From positions 1-38,358 of the IMG/VR virus record IMGVR_UViG_3300036804_000098: a stretch of DNA of 38,358 nt. The stretch is one strand, 5' to 3'. The translations under genes were made by a program, and so were the position numbers. The stretch is from a virus. Below, piece by piece: positions 16,872 to 24,198 of the stretch. Below the pieces are notes generated by a model. It was given only the letters and a program-made list of their open reading frames with translations, had not been told where the DNA came from and searched no databases. Each line of letters starts with the position of its first letter. Within the stretch, counting starts at the first letter, position 1.

Positions 16872-18478
16872 CTAGATCTCCTGTCGCGTTGAACGAAATC
16901 CTCGCCGCCTCGGCCGTGGCCACCGAGGATCTCACGTCCGGCGTCCGGCTCGCGTCCTCCCACCTGCACCGTGGACACCGCGAATGCGGCTTTGAAATTG
17001 AATTGCCTGGCGAGCTGCACGGCGCCCTGCAGCGCATCGGCCAAATCATCTTTGATCTTGCCCAGAAATAGCAGCTGCGAGATCAGCGTCTTCTGTGTTC
17101 CGTCCAGGCAAAAGCGAATAGTTCCGTTCTCGACCAGCGGCGACATGGTCGAGATGCGCAGGAACTTGTCGGTAAGGTTGGCCACGCCGACAACGGTGAG
17201 ATAGAGACCGCGCTTTCGGGATTCTTCGTCGATCGCCTGCTTCAGAGCGGCCTGGTATGCCTGCTCTTCAATCCCGATCGCAAGTGGCTGTTCTTCTTCC
17301 GCACGCCGGAGGATGAACTCAACCTGCTTAGTGAAGGGCATCCGATCCTGCTCGGCGCGCGAAACATAGATGAATCCCTCTTCATCGACGTCAACGGTCA
17401 CCGAAGCGAAGAAGTCCGCCGTCGATTTCTGGCTGATCGCCGGATCGTTGTAGGTGATTTTGACGGTACGCTTCTGGACTAACTCCTCGCGCCGGTATGC
17501 GTGGCGGACGATCCATTCCTCTTTGAAAATCTGCGTCGATTCGGAGATCGGAAGATTGCGGAACTCCTGGTTGAACATCACCGATCCGATTACTTCTTCC
17601 TTGTCGCGAAGAGACTGGATGTCCCACTTGGCCGGCCAGAGAACCGTTTCCGGACGCCACTCCTGATCCACGGCCTCATAACGCCGTTTCACGAACTTCT
17701 TGAATTTCTCAGCATCGAGCAGCTTTGCCAGCAGACCGTCGTAATGCAGGATGGTGCCGATCACAAATACCTGGCACTTCTTGCCCAGGTTGAGAACGGT
17801 GCCAACAAACCAGCGCTCCAGCTTGTCACGGGTCTCGGGATTGTCCACGTCCTCTTCGTTCTCCATGTCATCGCAGATAACGAGATCGGGACGGTACAGG
17901 CGGTAACGGAGACCGCGCAGGCTTTGTCCTGCGCCCCTTGCGGCGAGGGTGATCCCGGTCGTGGTGCGGCAATCGTTGATGTCCCACTTCTTGTCTCCCA
18001 CCAGGCTGCCGAAGTCTTCGATCAGGGATCGATTGCTTTCGATCTCCTCCTTTACCGCGGCCAGCTGCAGCGCGGCCTGAGGCTGGGTATCGGAGATGAG
18101 CACGATGAAGCGGCGTAGCTTATAGCAGACGCAGTAGAGAACGAAAATTACCGACACGCAGGTGGACTTCGCGTGCTCGCGGGGCGCGGCGATCGCGGCG
18201 TATTGCGAGGTGAGCAGAATCGAGTAGAGCTCTTTATGAAACTCCGCCGGGGTGATAACCGCACCGGTCTGCTGGTCAACCATAAAGTGGCGCATGTACT
18301 TCAGCCCGAACTCGGTGATTTCGAGCGCGAGCGTCCATGCCTCGTCGAGGATCTTCCCTGCATCTTTGCGCGAAGGGGCCAGCTCGCCGGGAACCACGCC
18401 AAACGCGGCGCGCAGCCGGGCGGCTGCATCCTCACGCTGTTGACGCTTCGACGTGTTTGCTGAAGGCCTCAGCGCCAT
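16862..18478 (-). CDS. Terminase large subunit (Mu gp28-like)
   Basis: 538 residues. The N-terminal ATPase has a Walker-A-like AAPREHAKST (97-106), Walker B DLVICDDME (198-206) and coupling motif GTIL (241-244). The C-terminal RNase H-like nuclease carries D345 (YNDPAIS), E404/E405 and D478 (KDDLADAL). It pumps DNA into the prohead and, in transposable phages, cuts host-flanking DNA during headful packaging. AGGAG lies seven bases before the ATG at 18478, and the gene overlaps the small terminase by 47 bases. All key residues seem intact. Confidence 0.92.
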   Translation of the reverse strand: MALRPSANTSKRQQREDAAARLRAAFGVVPGELAPSRKDAGKILDEAWTLALEITEFGLKYMRHFMVDQQTGAVITPAEFHKELYSILLTSQYAAIAAPREHAKSTCVSVIFVLYCVCYKLRRFIVLISDTQPQAALQLAAVKEEIESNRSLIEDFGSLVGDKKWDINDCRTTTGITLAARGAGQSLRGLRYRLYRPDLVICDDMENEEDVDNPETRDKLERWFVGTVLNLGKKCQVFVIGTILHYDGLLAKLLDAEKFKKFVKRRYEAVDQEWRPETVLWPAKWDIQSLRDKEEVIGSVMFNQEFRNLPISESTQIFKEEWIVRHAYRREELVQKRTVKITYNDPAISQKSTADFFASVTVDVDEEGFIYVSRAEQDRMPFTKQVEFILRRAEEEQPLAIGIEEQAYQAALKQAIDEESRKRGLYLTVVGVANLTDKFLRISTMSPLVENGTIRFCLDGTQKTLISQLLFLGKIKDDLADALQGAVQLARQFNFKAAFAVSTVQVGGREPDAGREILGGHGRGGEDFVQRDRRSRWA

Positions 18479-19181
18479 GCGTGAACTCCTGGATCAGTTC
18501 TTCCTTGATGGGATCGATAACCGCGCGCACTATCTCGCGGCTGCGGAGTTTCTTGAGAAGATCCTGCGAGGCCAGAAGATAGATCTCGCGCGGATCGCCG
18601 GCTTCGGCCGCCAGTTTCGCGCGCTCGGCATCGATCTTCGCGAGGTCCGCCTTCACGCGTTGCGCCTGGAGATCGACGCGCTGCATGCGCGTCATCGCGA
18701 GTGTCAGGTTCTGAAGCCCCTTAACGAACGCGGCCTTATCGCCATCCCCTGCGCTCTGGATCAGGTCGAAGACTTGGTCGCGGAGCGCGTTGAGCACGGC
18801 AGAATTACCGCCTGGGAGATCGGCCTTCACCAGCGCAGCCGCGAATTCGCGCGCCCTCTCGCTCTCGGCAAGCACCTGGTTACGCACCTGAGAGACGCGA
18901 AGATCGTACCAGCGGAGCAGATTGGTTTGCGGGATCCGGAGATTCGGGAACAGCTCGAGCACTTTCAGATCGAGCTTCGACCAATCGACAAAACCGCCAT
19001 GATCCTTCTTCCAGTCCCCGCTATAGGGAAGGCTGGACTGCTCCTCAATCTGCTGCCACGTAAGCCCGTCGGCATTGCGCAAATGGAGAACTGCATCATG
19101 CACCGATGCGCCGAGGCGATCGATCTTCAGCGGCTGTTTCTTTTGTCGCCGTTCGCCGATGCGCGGCCTTTTGGTTGCCAT
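18432..19181 (-). CDS. Terminase small subunit, Mu gp27 / DUF3486-like
   Basis: 249 residues starting with a basic stretch, then KIDRLGASVHDAVLHLRNADG and WQQIEEQSS, a helix-turn-helix recalling DUF3486 proteins. The rest is long charged helices suited to oligomerisation. It lies directly upstream of the large terminase with a 47-base overlap, matching Mu genes 27 and 28. GGAG lies seven bases before the ATG. Its job would be recognition of the phage end to start packaging, known for the family. Confidence 0.75.
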   Translation of the reverse strand: MATKRPRIGERRQKKQPLKIDRLGASVHDAVLHLRNADGLTWQQIEEQSSLPYSGDWKKDHGGFVDWSKLDLKVLELFPNLRIPQTNLLRWYDLRVSQVRNQVLAESERAREFAAALVKADLPGGNSAVLNALRDQVFDLIQSAGDGDKAAFVKGLQNLTLAMTRMQRVDLQAQRVKADLAKIDAERAKLAAEAGDPREIYLLASQDLLKKLRSREIVRAVIDPIKEELIQEFTHGAEAFSKHVEASTA

Positions 19182-19190
19182 GCGCGCTCC

Positions 19191-19511
19191 TTAAAACGAC
19201 ACAGCCGGGTCTGCGGGGATCGTTTCCTCAAACAGGTCACGCGCCTTCGAAGTGAGCTGAATTACGGAGATCTCCGTGCGGTTAGTGAAACGGTTCTTCT
19301 TTTGGTTGAATGTGACGTAGCCGCGGTCGAGCAGATCCTCAAGCTGGGTGATCACCTCGTTCTCACCGACATCGCAACCGAGGTCAGTCAACATGTGCCA
19401 CAGAGCGATATGGTCCGTGCGGGACTGCTGCGCGGCATGCCGCCCATAAAGAAGCTCGATGATCACACCCCGCGTACGTTTGTGCTGTCCCGGGTCTGGC
19501 GTTGGCGTCAT
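19191..19511 (-). CDS. Small winged-helix protein upstream of terminase
   Basis: 106 residues. GVIIELLYGRHAAQ, then MLTDLGCDVGENEVITQLEDLLDRGYVTF and a wing with NRTEISVIQLTSKARDLFE make a winged-helix fold like those in a conserved phage protein next to Mu gp26/gp27-type genes. It may help packaging or bind DNA. ATGA overlap with the membrane protein gene upstream; nine bases to the next gene. Confidence 0.65.
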   Translation of the reverse strand: MTPTPDPGQHKRTRGVIIELLYGRHAAQQSRTDHIALWHMLTDLGCDVGENEVITQLEDLLDRGYVTFNQKKNRFTNRTEISVIQLTSKARDLFEETIPADPAVSF

Positions 19512-19993
19512 CCCTGTTCCCCTTCGAACTTGACCTTTCCTAAAATCGCGATCACTTCACGATGGTGCTCGCGCCGCTCTTCGCGATCATCGCTCTGCTC
19601 ATCGGTCATGCGCTGCATGCGCTGGCTCACGTAAGACATCTCCGTGACCATCCGATCTCGCTCGCGATCATCTTTTTCGGCGATCCGGTTCATGGCGATC
19701 GCCGTCTGACTCACACTCTCGGCCAGCTTTCCGACATACCCGACCAGGCGCTTCGCCAGGTCCCACGTTCCGAAGATTCCGGCCAGGGCGATGATCCAGA
19801 TCCAACCCCACCGCGCCAGCAGATCGAAAAACTGTTGGGGCTGATGCTGGACCAGGTTGATCAAAGCGACCACGGTGCCGATCGCGCCGGCGCCCCCGAT
19901 GGTGATCCCGAGGGACCGGATCAGACCGGTCCGGAAACCGACCCGGATTTCGCTCGAATGCCCCTCCGGTCCGCTCAGCCCGAGACCCATCAT
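19508..19993 (-). CDS. Membrane protein with C-terminal coiled coil (Mu gp25/26-position)
   Basis: 161 residues. Two hydrophobic segments (about 30-50, IGGAGAIGTVVALI; about 60-80, WGWIWIIALAGIFGTW) are followed by a charged helix of 70 residues rich in Arg, Glu and Met, probably a cytoplasmic coiled coil. Small membrane/coiled-coil proteins of unknown function (DUF2730-type) sit here in many Mu-like phages. GGGGGG lies just upstream of the ATG. No specific function can be given. Confidence 0.6.
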   Translation of the reverse strand: MMGLGLSGPEGHSSEIRVGFRTGLIRSLGITIGGAGAIGTVVALINLVQHQPQQFFDLLARWGWIWIIALAGIFGTWDLAKRLVGYVGKLAESVSQTAIAMNRIAEKDDRERDRMVTEMSYVSQRMQRMTDEQSDDREERREHHREVIAILGKVKFEGEQG

Positions 19994-20059
19994 CTGCCCC
20001 CCTTCAGGACACCCCGAAACCGCCCAACCGACCTAAACCCCGTTTTTGCCACCTCTGAA

Positions 20060-20077
20060 CCCCTCCCACGCCCCCCC
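20060..20077 (-). other. Potential G-quadruplex motif in the late-arm intergenic gap
   Basis: On the minus strand, a run of seven Gs, CGT, GGG, A and GGGG can supply four tracts of three Gs with loops of 1-3 bases. It lies in the 207-base gap between the lysis and packaging modules, upstream of the gene at 19993, on the sense strand of the mRNA. Structure is predicted only. Confidence 0.4.
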
Positions 20078-20136
20078 GAAAACGAACGGAAAGGGGTGGC
20101 GAACAGCATACCGGCATTTATTTTGGCCTACCCCAC

Positions 20137-20202
20137 GTCCGGCCCCTTCCGGACGGCCCGTACGGGCGCCGGCCGGAAGTCCGCCGCGGGGGACTTTTTT
20201 TT
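20137..20202 (+). terminator. Hairpin cluster ending in a plus-strand intrinsic terminator
   Basis: Three inverted repeats lie in tandem. GTCCGG/CCGGAC (20137-20154) has a six-base loop. GCCCGTACGGGC (20156-20167) is a perfect palindrome. AAGTCC/GGACTT (20177-20196) has an eight-base loop and runs into eight Ts (20195-20202). Only the last is a classic terminator, and it acts on rightward transcription, antisense to the late genes. The other two could act on the leftward mRNA. Confidence 0.55.
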
Positions 20203-20476
20203 AGGAACTCGGCGAGATGGTCAGGTTCACCTGCTGGTAAGCGCCAGCCCCTGCACTTCTCCCGCTCATATGTCCGTGGGCGCTGACCGTTACCCGCCCG
20301 CCCGGATCGAACGTATCGAGGACCTGGTTGATGGTTTCGGAAATCCGGCGAACTGTTTCCCTTTCGCCTTCGTCCGGCAACCCCGCCGGCGTATCCGCCA
20401 GCACGGGCTTGAATTGATCGGCGAGCATGCTCTTCACCTCGGAAGGTGTACCGCTCGCGCTTACGCTCCAGCTCAT
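20201..20476 (-). CDS. Small conserved phage protein, function unknown
   Basis: 91 residues starting MSWSVSASG, with a helical middle and a C-terminal VTVSAHGHMSGRS segment. Proteins with an N-terminal 'SWSvsA.G' and a C-terminal 'VsvsasGH.s' pattern occur in many phages, usually near lysis or tail genes; I know no function for them. GGAGG precedes the ATG at 20476. The stop codon overlaps the T-run of the plus-strand terminator. Confidence 0.65.
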   Translation of the reverse strand: MSWSVSASGTPSEVKSMLADQFKPVLADTPAGLPDEGERETVRRISETINQVLDTFDPGGRVTVSAHGHMSGRSAGAGAYQQVNLTISPSS

Positions 20477-20478
20477 AG

Positions 20479-21063
20479 CTATTCCTCCAGTTTGTTTATT
20501 TGCTCGGCGCACTTCACCCAGTCCGTCGCGACGCACTTTTGCGCGGCGGCCAGGCTGATCTTGCCGGCACAGATCAACTTCGGTAGCGCATCCTCAACGC
20601 GATGATCCTTGATGCGCGCTTCGCTCATTGGCTGAGGCCAGAGATTCTGAAGGCAATCAGCGCAACCACCCAGCTCGATCGAAATCAGATGATCTCCTTC
20701 GACTGCGCCGTCACACTTCGCAATGCCGTATTCCTCGCATGCCTCACGTTTGAGCTTGGGAAAGTTTTTGATGGTTTTGCGGATTGCGAACGCCGAGAAG
20801 CGCGGTGCACAGATATTCTTCTCGATGCCATTCACGACCCACGACTTCCCGGAAGGATCGGCCTCGATCTCTTTATCGATCGCCCCTGGCGTCACATCCG
20901 GATCGGGCAGCGCCATCCCTCCCGATATCCCATATCTCGCCGCCGGCTCCGCAGCCGCGAACACGGGGCGCATATGCCCGCCGCCGCCGCAGCTGCGCGT
21001 GACAGCGACCAGGCAAAGCGCCACGGGAATCAGGATGATCGCGGAGGAGATGCGTCGCGTCAT
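20479..21063 (-). CDS. Secreted HNH-fold-like protein
   Basis: 194 residues. An N-terminal hydrophobic segment (residues 8-22, AIILIPVALCLVAV) should direct export. The mature part has LPDPDVTPGAID, ICAPRF, then GDHLISIELGG (123-133), QNLWPQP (139-145), a KDHRVEDAL helix and ICAGKISLAAAQK. This is a recognisable family of secreted proteins with an HNH-endonuclease-like core (DH...N). Eight cysteines suggest disulfides outside the cytoplasm. The gene lies in the lysis cassette, directly after a tiny membrane protein gene. Nuclease activity is inferred, not shown. Confidence 0.6.
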   Translation of the reverse strand: MTRRISSAIILIPVALCLVAVTRSCGGGGHMRPVFAAAEPAARYGISGGMALPDPDVTPGAIDKEIEADPSGKSWVVNGIEKNICAPRFSAFAIRKTIKNFPKLKREACEEYGIAKCDGAVEGDHLISIELGGCADCLQNLWPQPMSEARIKDHRVEDALPKLICAGKISLAAAQKCVATDWVKCAEQINKLEE

Positions 21064-21225
21064 TTAGAGCTTGCCACCCTTAAGCGCGGTCTCGATCTTT
21101 TGGAGACCTTCCTTGGCGGTCGCCTCCAGACTTGCGATCGCAGCTGACACTTTGCTCGAAAACTTCATCGTCACGATGACGCCGCCAGCGAATCCAACTA
21201 CAGCTCCGATAACTCCGTATTCCAT
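21064..21225 (-). CDS. 53-residue glycine-rich membrane protein
   Basis: The ATG at 21225 has GAGGTGAGG just upstream. The protein opens with a glycine-rich hydrophobic segment (YGVIGAVVGFAGGVIVTM, residues 3-20) and continues as an amphipathic, Lys/Ala-rich helix. Its stop directly abuts the ATG of the HNH-like gene. A single-pass membrane peptide with N-terminal anchor in a lysis cassette could be a holin partner or inner-membrane accessory; this is inference. Confidence 0.6.
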   Translation of the reverse strand: MEYGVIGAVVGFAGGVIVTMKFSSKVSAAIASLEATAKEGLQKIETALKGGKL

Positions 21226-21233
21226 ACCTCACC

Positions 21234-21551
21234 TCACGATTGGTTTTGTGTTGCTTCAGGTGCGACGTCGCCGCACCCGAACTTCTTCAACATCACTTCC
21301 CGCGCGCAGTTCAATCCGTAAAGGGCCGTGACGGTTTCGAAAACATAGCCGCCCAGTTTCTCGACGAACGCGCTCACATCCTGCAGCGTTACCGGGCCGA
21401 CGATCTGATGAAGCAATCCGGTAATCCAGCCGCTCGCAAAGAGGATCACCGCGGTGATCGCAATGCGCGAGGAAGACGGTGAACCATCGCTCTCGCTATA
21501 TGCGCGGCTGATCCATTTCCCCGCCATGCCGGCGATCGCCTTGATGTTCAC
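21234..21551 (-). CDS. Small membrane protein, holin candidate
   Basis: 105 residues from a GTG with GGAGG six bases upstream. A hydrophobic segment lies at about residues 30-50 (IAITAVILFASGWITGLL) and a second, weaker one at about 67-85; the C-terminus is short and polar. Located two genes below the endolysin and beside another two-segment protein, it is a candidate holin or antiholin. No family is recognised. Confidence 0.5.
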   Translation of the reverse strand: MNIKAIAGMAGKWISRAYSESDGSPSSSRIAITAVILFASGWITGLLHQIVGPVTLQDVSAFVEKLGGYVFETVTALYGLNCAREVMLKKFGCGDVAPEATQNQS

Positions 21552-21554
21552 CGC

Positions 21555-21746
21555 CTACCTCCAAGCCACAATCAGGAACCACAGCGCCGCCCCGGCATCG
21601 AGAACGGCGAACAATAGAAACAACAAGAAGAAGAGAACGATTGTGTCTGAATCGCCGCCCTGCTCCTCTGCCTTCAGCGCCACGCGGCTCAAAGCGAAGA
21701 GCTCGATGACGACTACAAACAGAAACAGCAAAACCTTCAGGCCCAC
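21555..21746 (-). CDS. Two-pass membrane protein, holin candidate
   Basis: 63 residues from a GTG at 21746 with GAGGAGG four bases upstream. Two strong hydrophobic helices (VLLFLFVVVIELFAL and VLFFLLFLLFAVLDAGAALWFLI) flank a short charged loop with EEQGGDSD, the size and topology of class II holins. The stop lies inside the ribosome site of the next gene. Holin function is inferred from topology and neighbours. Confidence 0.55.
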   Translation of the reverse strand: MGLKVLLFLFVVVIELFALSRVALKAEEQGGDSDTIVLFFLLFLLFAVLDAGAALWFLIVAWR

Positions 21747-21755
21747 GCCGCCTCC

Positions 21756-22490
21756 TCAGAAAATCTTGCAGCCCACGCCGCCAACCACCACGCCGATCGC
21801 CGCCCCGCGCGCCGGCTGATTCTTATCGGCATAGGCACCAATTGCACTCGCGCCCACCGTTGCACCCAGACATTTCGCGTCCTTCTTCAGGCGCGAGAAA
21901 AACGAACCTCCCTTTTCGGCCGCCTTGTATGCATCGCGCTCTTTGGTGACGGCAGTGATTTGCGTTTTCGCCGCATTCAGTTCGGCGACCTGGTCCGCGG
22001 CTGTCAGCTCGCAGGCCTGGAGCTTTGCGCCATTGGCGTCGCAGTTCAGCTTGTAAGCCTGCAGATCCTCAAGATCCGCGCTCGGAATCTGAACCGTCTC
22101 AACCGGCGGATCCGGTTTGTTTGTGTTTGTGTCCTGTTTGTTTCCCGCCAGCGGGACCGCGGCCGGCTGCTGAACAACAATCGCCGGCGGCGAATTCCTG
22201 GGCAGAATGGCATTGATCTCGGCGGCGATCTCAGCCGCGCTCACCGGTTGCCGGCGCTCAGTCTCGATCACCGCAAGCCTCGCCTGCAGATCAGAAGCGA
22301 TCTTCGCCTGATCCGATTTCGAGGTGTCGATCACCTTCTGCGCCTGGTCAAAGACTTGTTGCTGCGCGGCCTGGATGCTTTCGGCCTTGACCCGGGCCTC
22401 ATGCTCTTCCAGCCAGGTGCGGCCGATCCAGATCGCCGCAATGAGAAAAATCAGGGCGCCGGCGCCAAGCAGTTTCTCCCGAAGGGTCAC
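21756..22490 (-). CDS. Membrane-anchored coiled-coil protein, spanin-like topology
   Basis: 244 residues from a GTG at 22490; AGGAGG lies four bases upstream, and the codon overlaps the endolysin stop as GTGA. The N-terminal anchor (KLLGAGALIFLIAAIWIG) is followed by a coiled coil (about 25-95), a proline/asparagine-rich linker, a second helical region with cysteines and a C-terminal glycine-zipper stretch (GASAIGAY, GAAIGVVVGGVG). The anchor plus periplasmic coiled coil next to an endolysin recalls i-spanins, but at this length and with a C-terminal glycine zipper it is not a standard Rz. Confidence 0.5.
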   Translation of the reverse strand: MTLREKLLGAGALIFLIAAIWIGRTWLEEHEARVKAESIQAAQQQVFDQAQKVIDTSKSDQAKIASDLQARLAVIETERRQPVSAAEIAAEINAILPRNSPPAIVVQQPAAVPLAGNKQDTNTNKPDPPVETVQIPSADLEDLQAYKLNCDANGAKLQACELTAADQVAELNAAKTQITAVTKERDAYKAAEKGGSFFSRLKKDAKCLGATVGASAIGAYADKNQPARGAAIGVVVGGVGCKIF

Positions 22491-23002
22491 GCAGCCTCCT
22501 GGGCCGGGGAGGCTGGATCCGGCCGGCAATCGTATTGCGCCAGGTCATAGTCCTTGATCAGCTTCTGCAGAGTGATGGCATAGCTCGGACTGGTCGAATA
22601 CCCGCATTGCTGCAGGCGGATACAGAACATCTCCGGATCGTCAGAAACAAGCATTGCCGGCCGATAGCGCTCAGCCGTTGAGAGAAGATGCCCATGCGCA
22701 TCGAAGCTCTCGCTCAAATTCCCGTAGCGCGCGAAATCGGCCTCCACCGTTTGTTTCTGGCCGTGAATGAATTCCGGCGTCGGCAACTCAATATAATGCT
22801 CAGGATTCTTGAGATCAGTGGCCTTGATGCCGAAGTAGTTGTTCGCCTTGACCGCCAGCTGGCTCCTGCCCCATCCCTGGTCGTTGCTCGATTCGAGAAT
22901 GGCCTGGGCGATGGTGACGGACGCCGGAACATCCCAGCGCTTCTGCGCCTGCTGAGCGGGGGGAACCACCAATTTCAGGAATACACTTTGCTGCGCGTTC
23001 AT
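22487..23002 (-). CDS. Endolysin, FlgJ/GH73-type glucosaminidase
   Basis: 171 residues. TIAQAILESSNDQGWGRS (30-47), with probable catalytic E37, and VKANNYFGIKA (50-60) match the N-acetylglucosaminidase domain of FlgJ and Gram-negative phage endolysins. A later SFDAHGHLLSTAERYRPA segment also fits. It hydrolyses glycan strands of peptidoglycan at lysis. No signal peptide is visible, so it would need a holin. GAGGGG lies four bases before the ATG. It heads the lysis cassette. Confidence 0.88.
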   Translation of the reverse strand: MNAQQSVFLKLVVPPAQQAQKRWDVPASVTIAQAILESSNDQGWGRSQLAVKANNYFGIKATDLKNPEHYIELPTPEFIHGQKQTVEADFARYGNLSESFDAHGHLLSTAERYRPAMLVSDDPEMFCIRLQQCGYSTSPSYAITLQKLIKDYDLAQYDCRPDPASPAQEAA

Positions 23003-23226
23003 GCGCCCCTCGGTCCCAACGAGGGTTCGCGCGGAAGCGCGGGATAGGAGCGACTTCTTTTACTCCGTCCCACGCCTTCCAATCCGCGCAGCTCTGGCAC
23101 ACCGCGATCTCCAAACGGAAGATTTCGCGGATCCATTTCCCTCGAAGGGTGCGGCCAGAATATGGCGCGGCTATGCCGCGCCCCGAGAGACCTGCGGGAA
23201 CTGGGACAGATGGGGAAGTTAGCGCG
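23003..23226. other. Gap upstream of the lysis cassette: hairpin and repeat copy B
   Basis: This 224-base gap separates the repressor/zinc-ribbon pair from the endolysin. It holds the inverted repeat GGCGCGGC-TAT-GCCGCGCC (23164-23182, 8-bp stem, 3-base loop) and repeat copy B (23182-23224). No convincing gene is seen. A boundary between lysogenic and late transcripts must lie about here, so it probably holds the late promoter, though I cannot point to one with confidence. Confidence 0.5.
23182..23224. repeat. Intergenic repeat, copy B
   Basis: CCCGAGAGACCTGCGGGAACT, nine extra bases, then GGGGAAGTTAGCG. It matches copy A at 14204-14237 and lies at the same relative position, immediately after a minus-strand stop codon. 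Confidence 0.55.
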
Positions 23227-23469
23227 CTAATGGGTAATAAACCAGAGAAGGGACGCAGCAAAATCGACGATGATGTTGCCCAAAATCACGGCGCCTACGA
23301 CCTGACGGAACGTCAATGGCTGCGCGATATATTGAACCGGTACGCCGACTGACCTTCCGTCTAATTTCGCGGTGATCTGTGCATCAGTCCAGCCCTCGCT
23401 ATGCAACCGAGTGCACTCTTCATGCTGGGCCTCGCCTGAGATTGCCCTTCCACAATGCTTGCATCGCAT
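23227..23469 (-). CDS. Zinc-ribbon membrane protein downstream of the repressor
   Basis: 80 residues. The first half has CKHC (3-6) and a later EEC, consistent with a small zinc site, then a WTDAQITAKLDGRSVG segment like a short helix-turn-helix. The end is a hydrophobic helix (VVGAVILGNIIVDFAASLLWFI). It begins 11 bases after the repressor stop, so it is probably expressed in the lysogen. A co-expressed small membrane protein suggests superinfection exclusion or another prophage trait, which is inference. Confidence 0.55.
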   Translation of the reverse strand: MRCKHCGRAISGEAQHEECTRLHSEGWTDAQITAKLDGRSVGVPVQYIAQPLTFRQVVGAVILGNIIVDFAASLLWFITH

Positions 23470-23480
23470 TTTCCGCCCCC

Positions 23481-24179
23481 CTATTGCCGAACGCGTTTTT
23501 TGTCCGGAGGCCGATCAGGGAAGGGAACATCGCCAAGCCAACGTACGGCACCGACAATACTCCACTCGCCCTTGTAGCGCATAGGCTTGACGGTTTGTCC
23601 GGGCTGAAATGGAAGGAGTAGGGGAATTCCGTCCTCCTTTGTGAGCCAGCGCACCTCAATGCCAAATACAGTTCGTACCGCGACCATTTTGTCAATGAGA
23701 TGCTCAGCATCTTGCCTGCTCACATCTATCACAGCAATCAGATCGGCTTTATGACTAAGAATTCGAACCGCTTCGATCTTGCCACCTTCAGGGAAGAGAT
23801 CCGGAGAAAACGAAAGAACCCGCTCAACATCAACACCAGTCACGGAGCCCAATTTACCCACCTTTTGAGGATCTTTGATGAGCGGAATCTTAGTTACTAG
23901 AGAGGGTACTTCAAATGCCCCGGAAGTGGGATTCTGTATCCCGATATCCACACCAGCCTGCTCCGCTGCGCGATCTCGCCACCATTGTCTTTCGCTAGCG
24001 GGCGCAACCTCCGACATCTTGAAAAGCGCCCTGGAGGAAGGAACTTTGGGGTTCTTCCTGTTCTCCCAATCCGAGACCGCAACCTGCCCTACTCCGCAGA
24101 TAGCTCCGAACTCCTTTTGATTCATCTCTAAGGATCGGCGAAGCGCGCGAATTCGTACGGGCAGATCTGTGACGTGCAT
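23481..24179 (-). CDS. Phage repressor: XRE helix-turn-helix plus degenerate S24/LexA-like domain
   Basis: 232 residues from the ATG at 24179 (MHVTDLPVRIRALRR). An upstream extension in the same frame would run through the promoter and the divergent gene and is rejected. Residues 6-65 are an XRE domain with MNQKEFGAICGVGQVAVSDWEN. The C-terminal 120 residues resemble the LexA/cI S24 fold (ILSHKADLIAVID, MVAVRTVFGIEVRWL, IVGAVRW). The GDSM serine motif is absent, and the usual Lys before the 'RL' strand reads Arg, so self-cleavage seems lost. It probably represses the early promoter in the divergent gap. Confidence 0.82.
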   Translation of the reverse strand: MHVTDLPVRIRALRRSLEMNQKEFGAICGVGQVAVSDWENRKNPKVPSSRALFKMSEVAPASERQWWRDRAAEQAGVDIGIQNPTSGAFEVPSLVTKIPLIKDPQKVGKLGSVTGVDVERVLSFSPDLFPEGGKIEAVRILSHKADLIAVIDVSRQDAEHLIDKMVAVRTVFGIEVRWLTKEDGIPLLLPFQPGQTVKPMRYKGEWSIVGAVRWLGDVPFPDRPPDKKRVRQ

Positions 24180-24198
24180 CGCTGAGGCGATTTTCCTC

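Noticed and set aside
18453-20605. Two long plus-strand open frames (393 and 347 codons) opposite the small terminase and lysis genes
   Set aside because: Both lie antisense to supported late genes, have no plausible start site and show low-complexity mirror composition.
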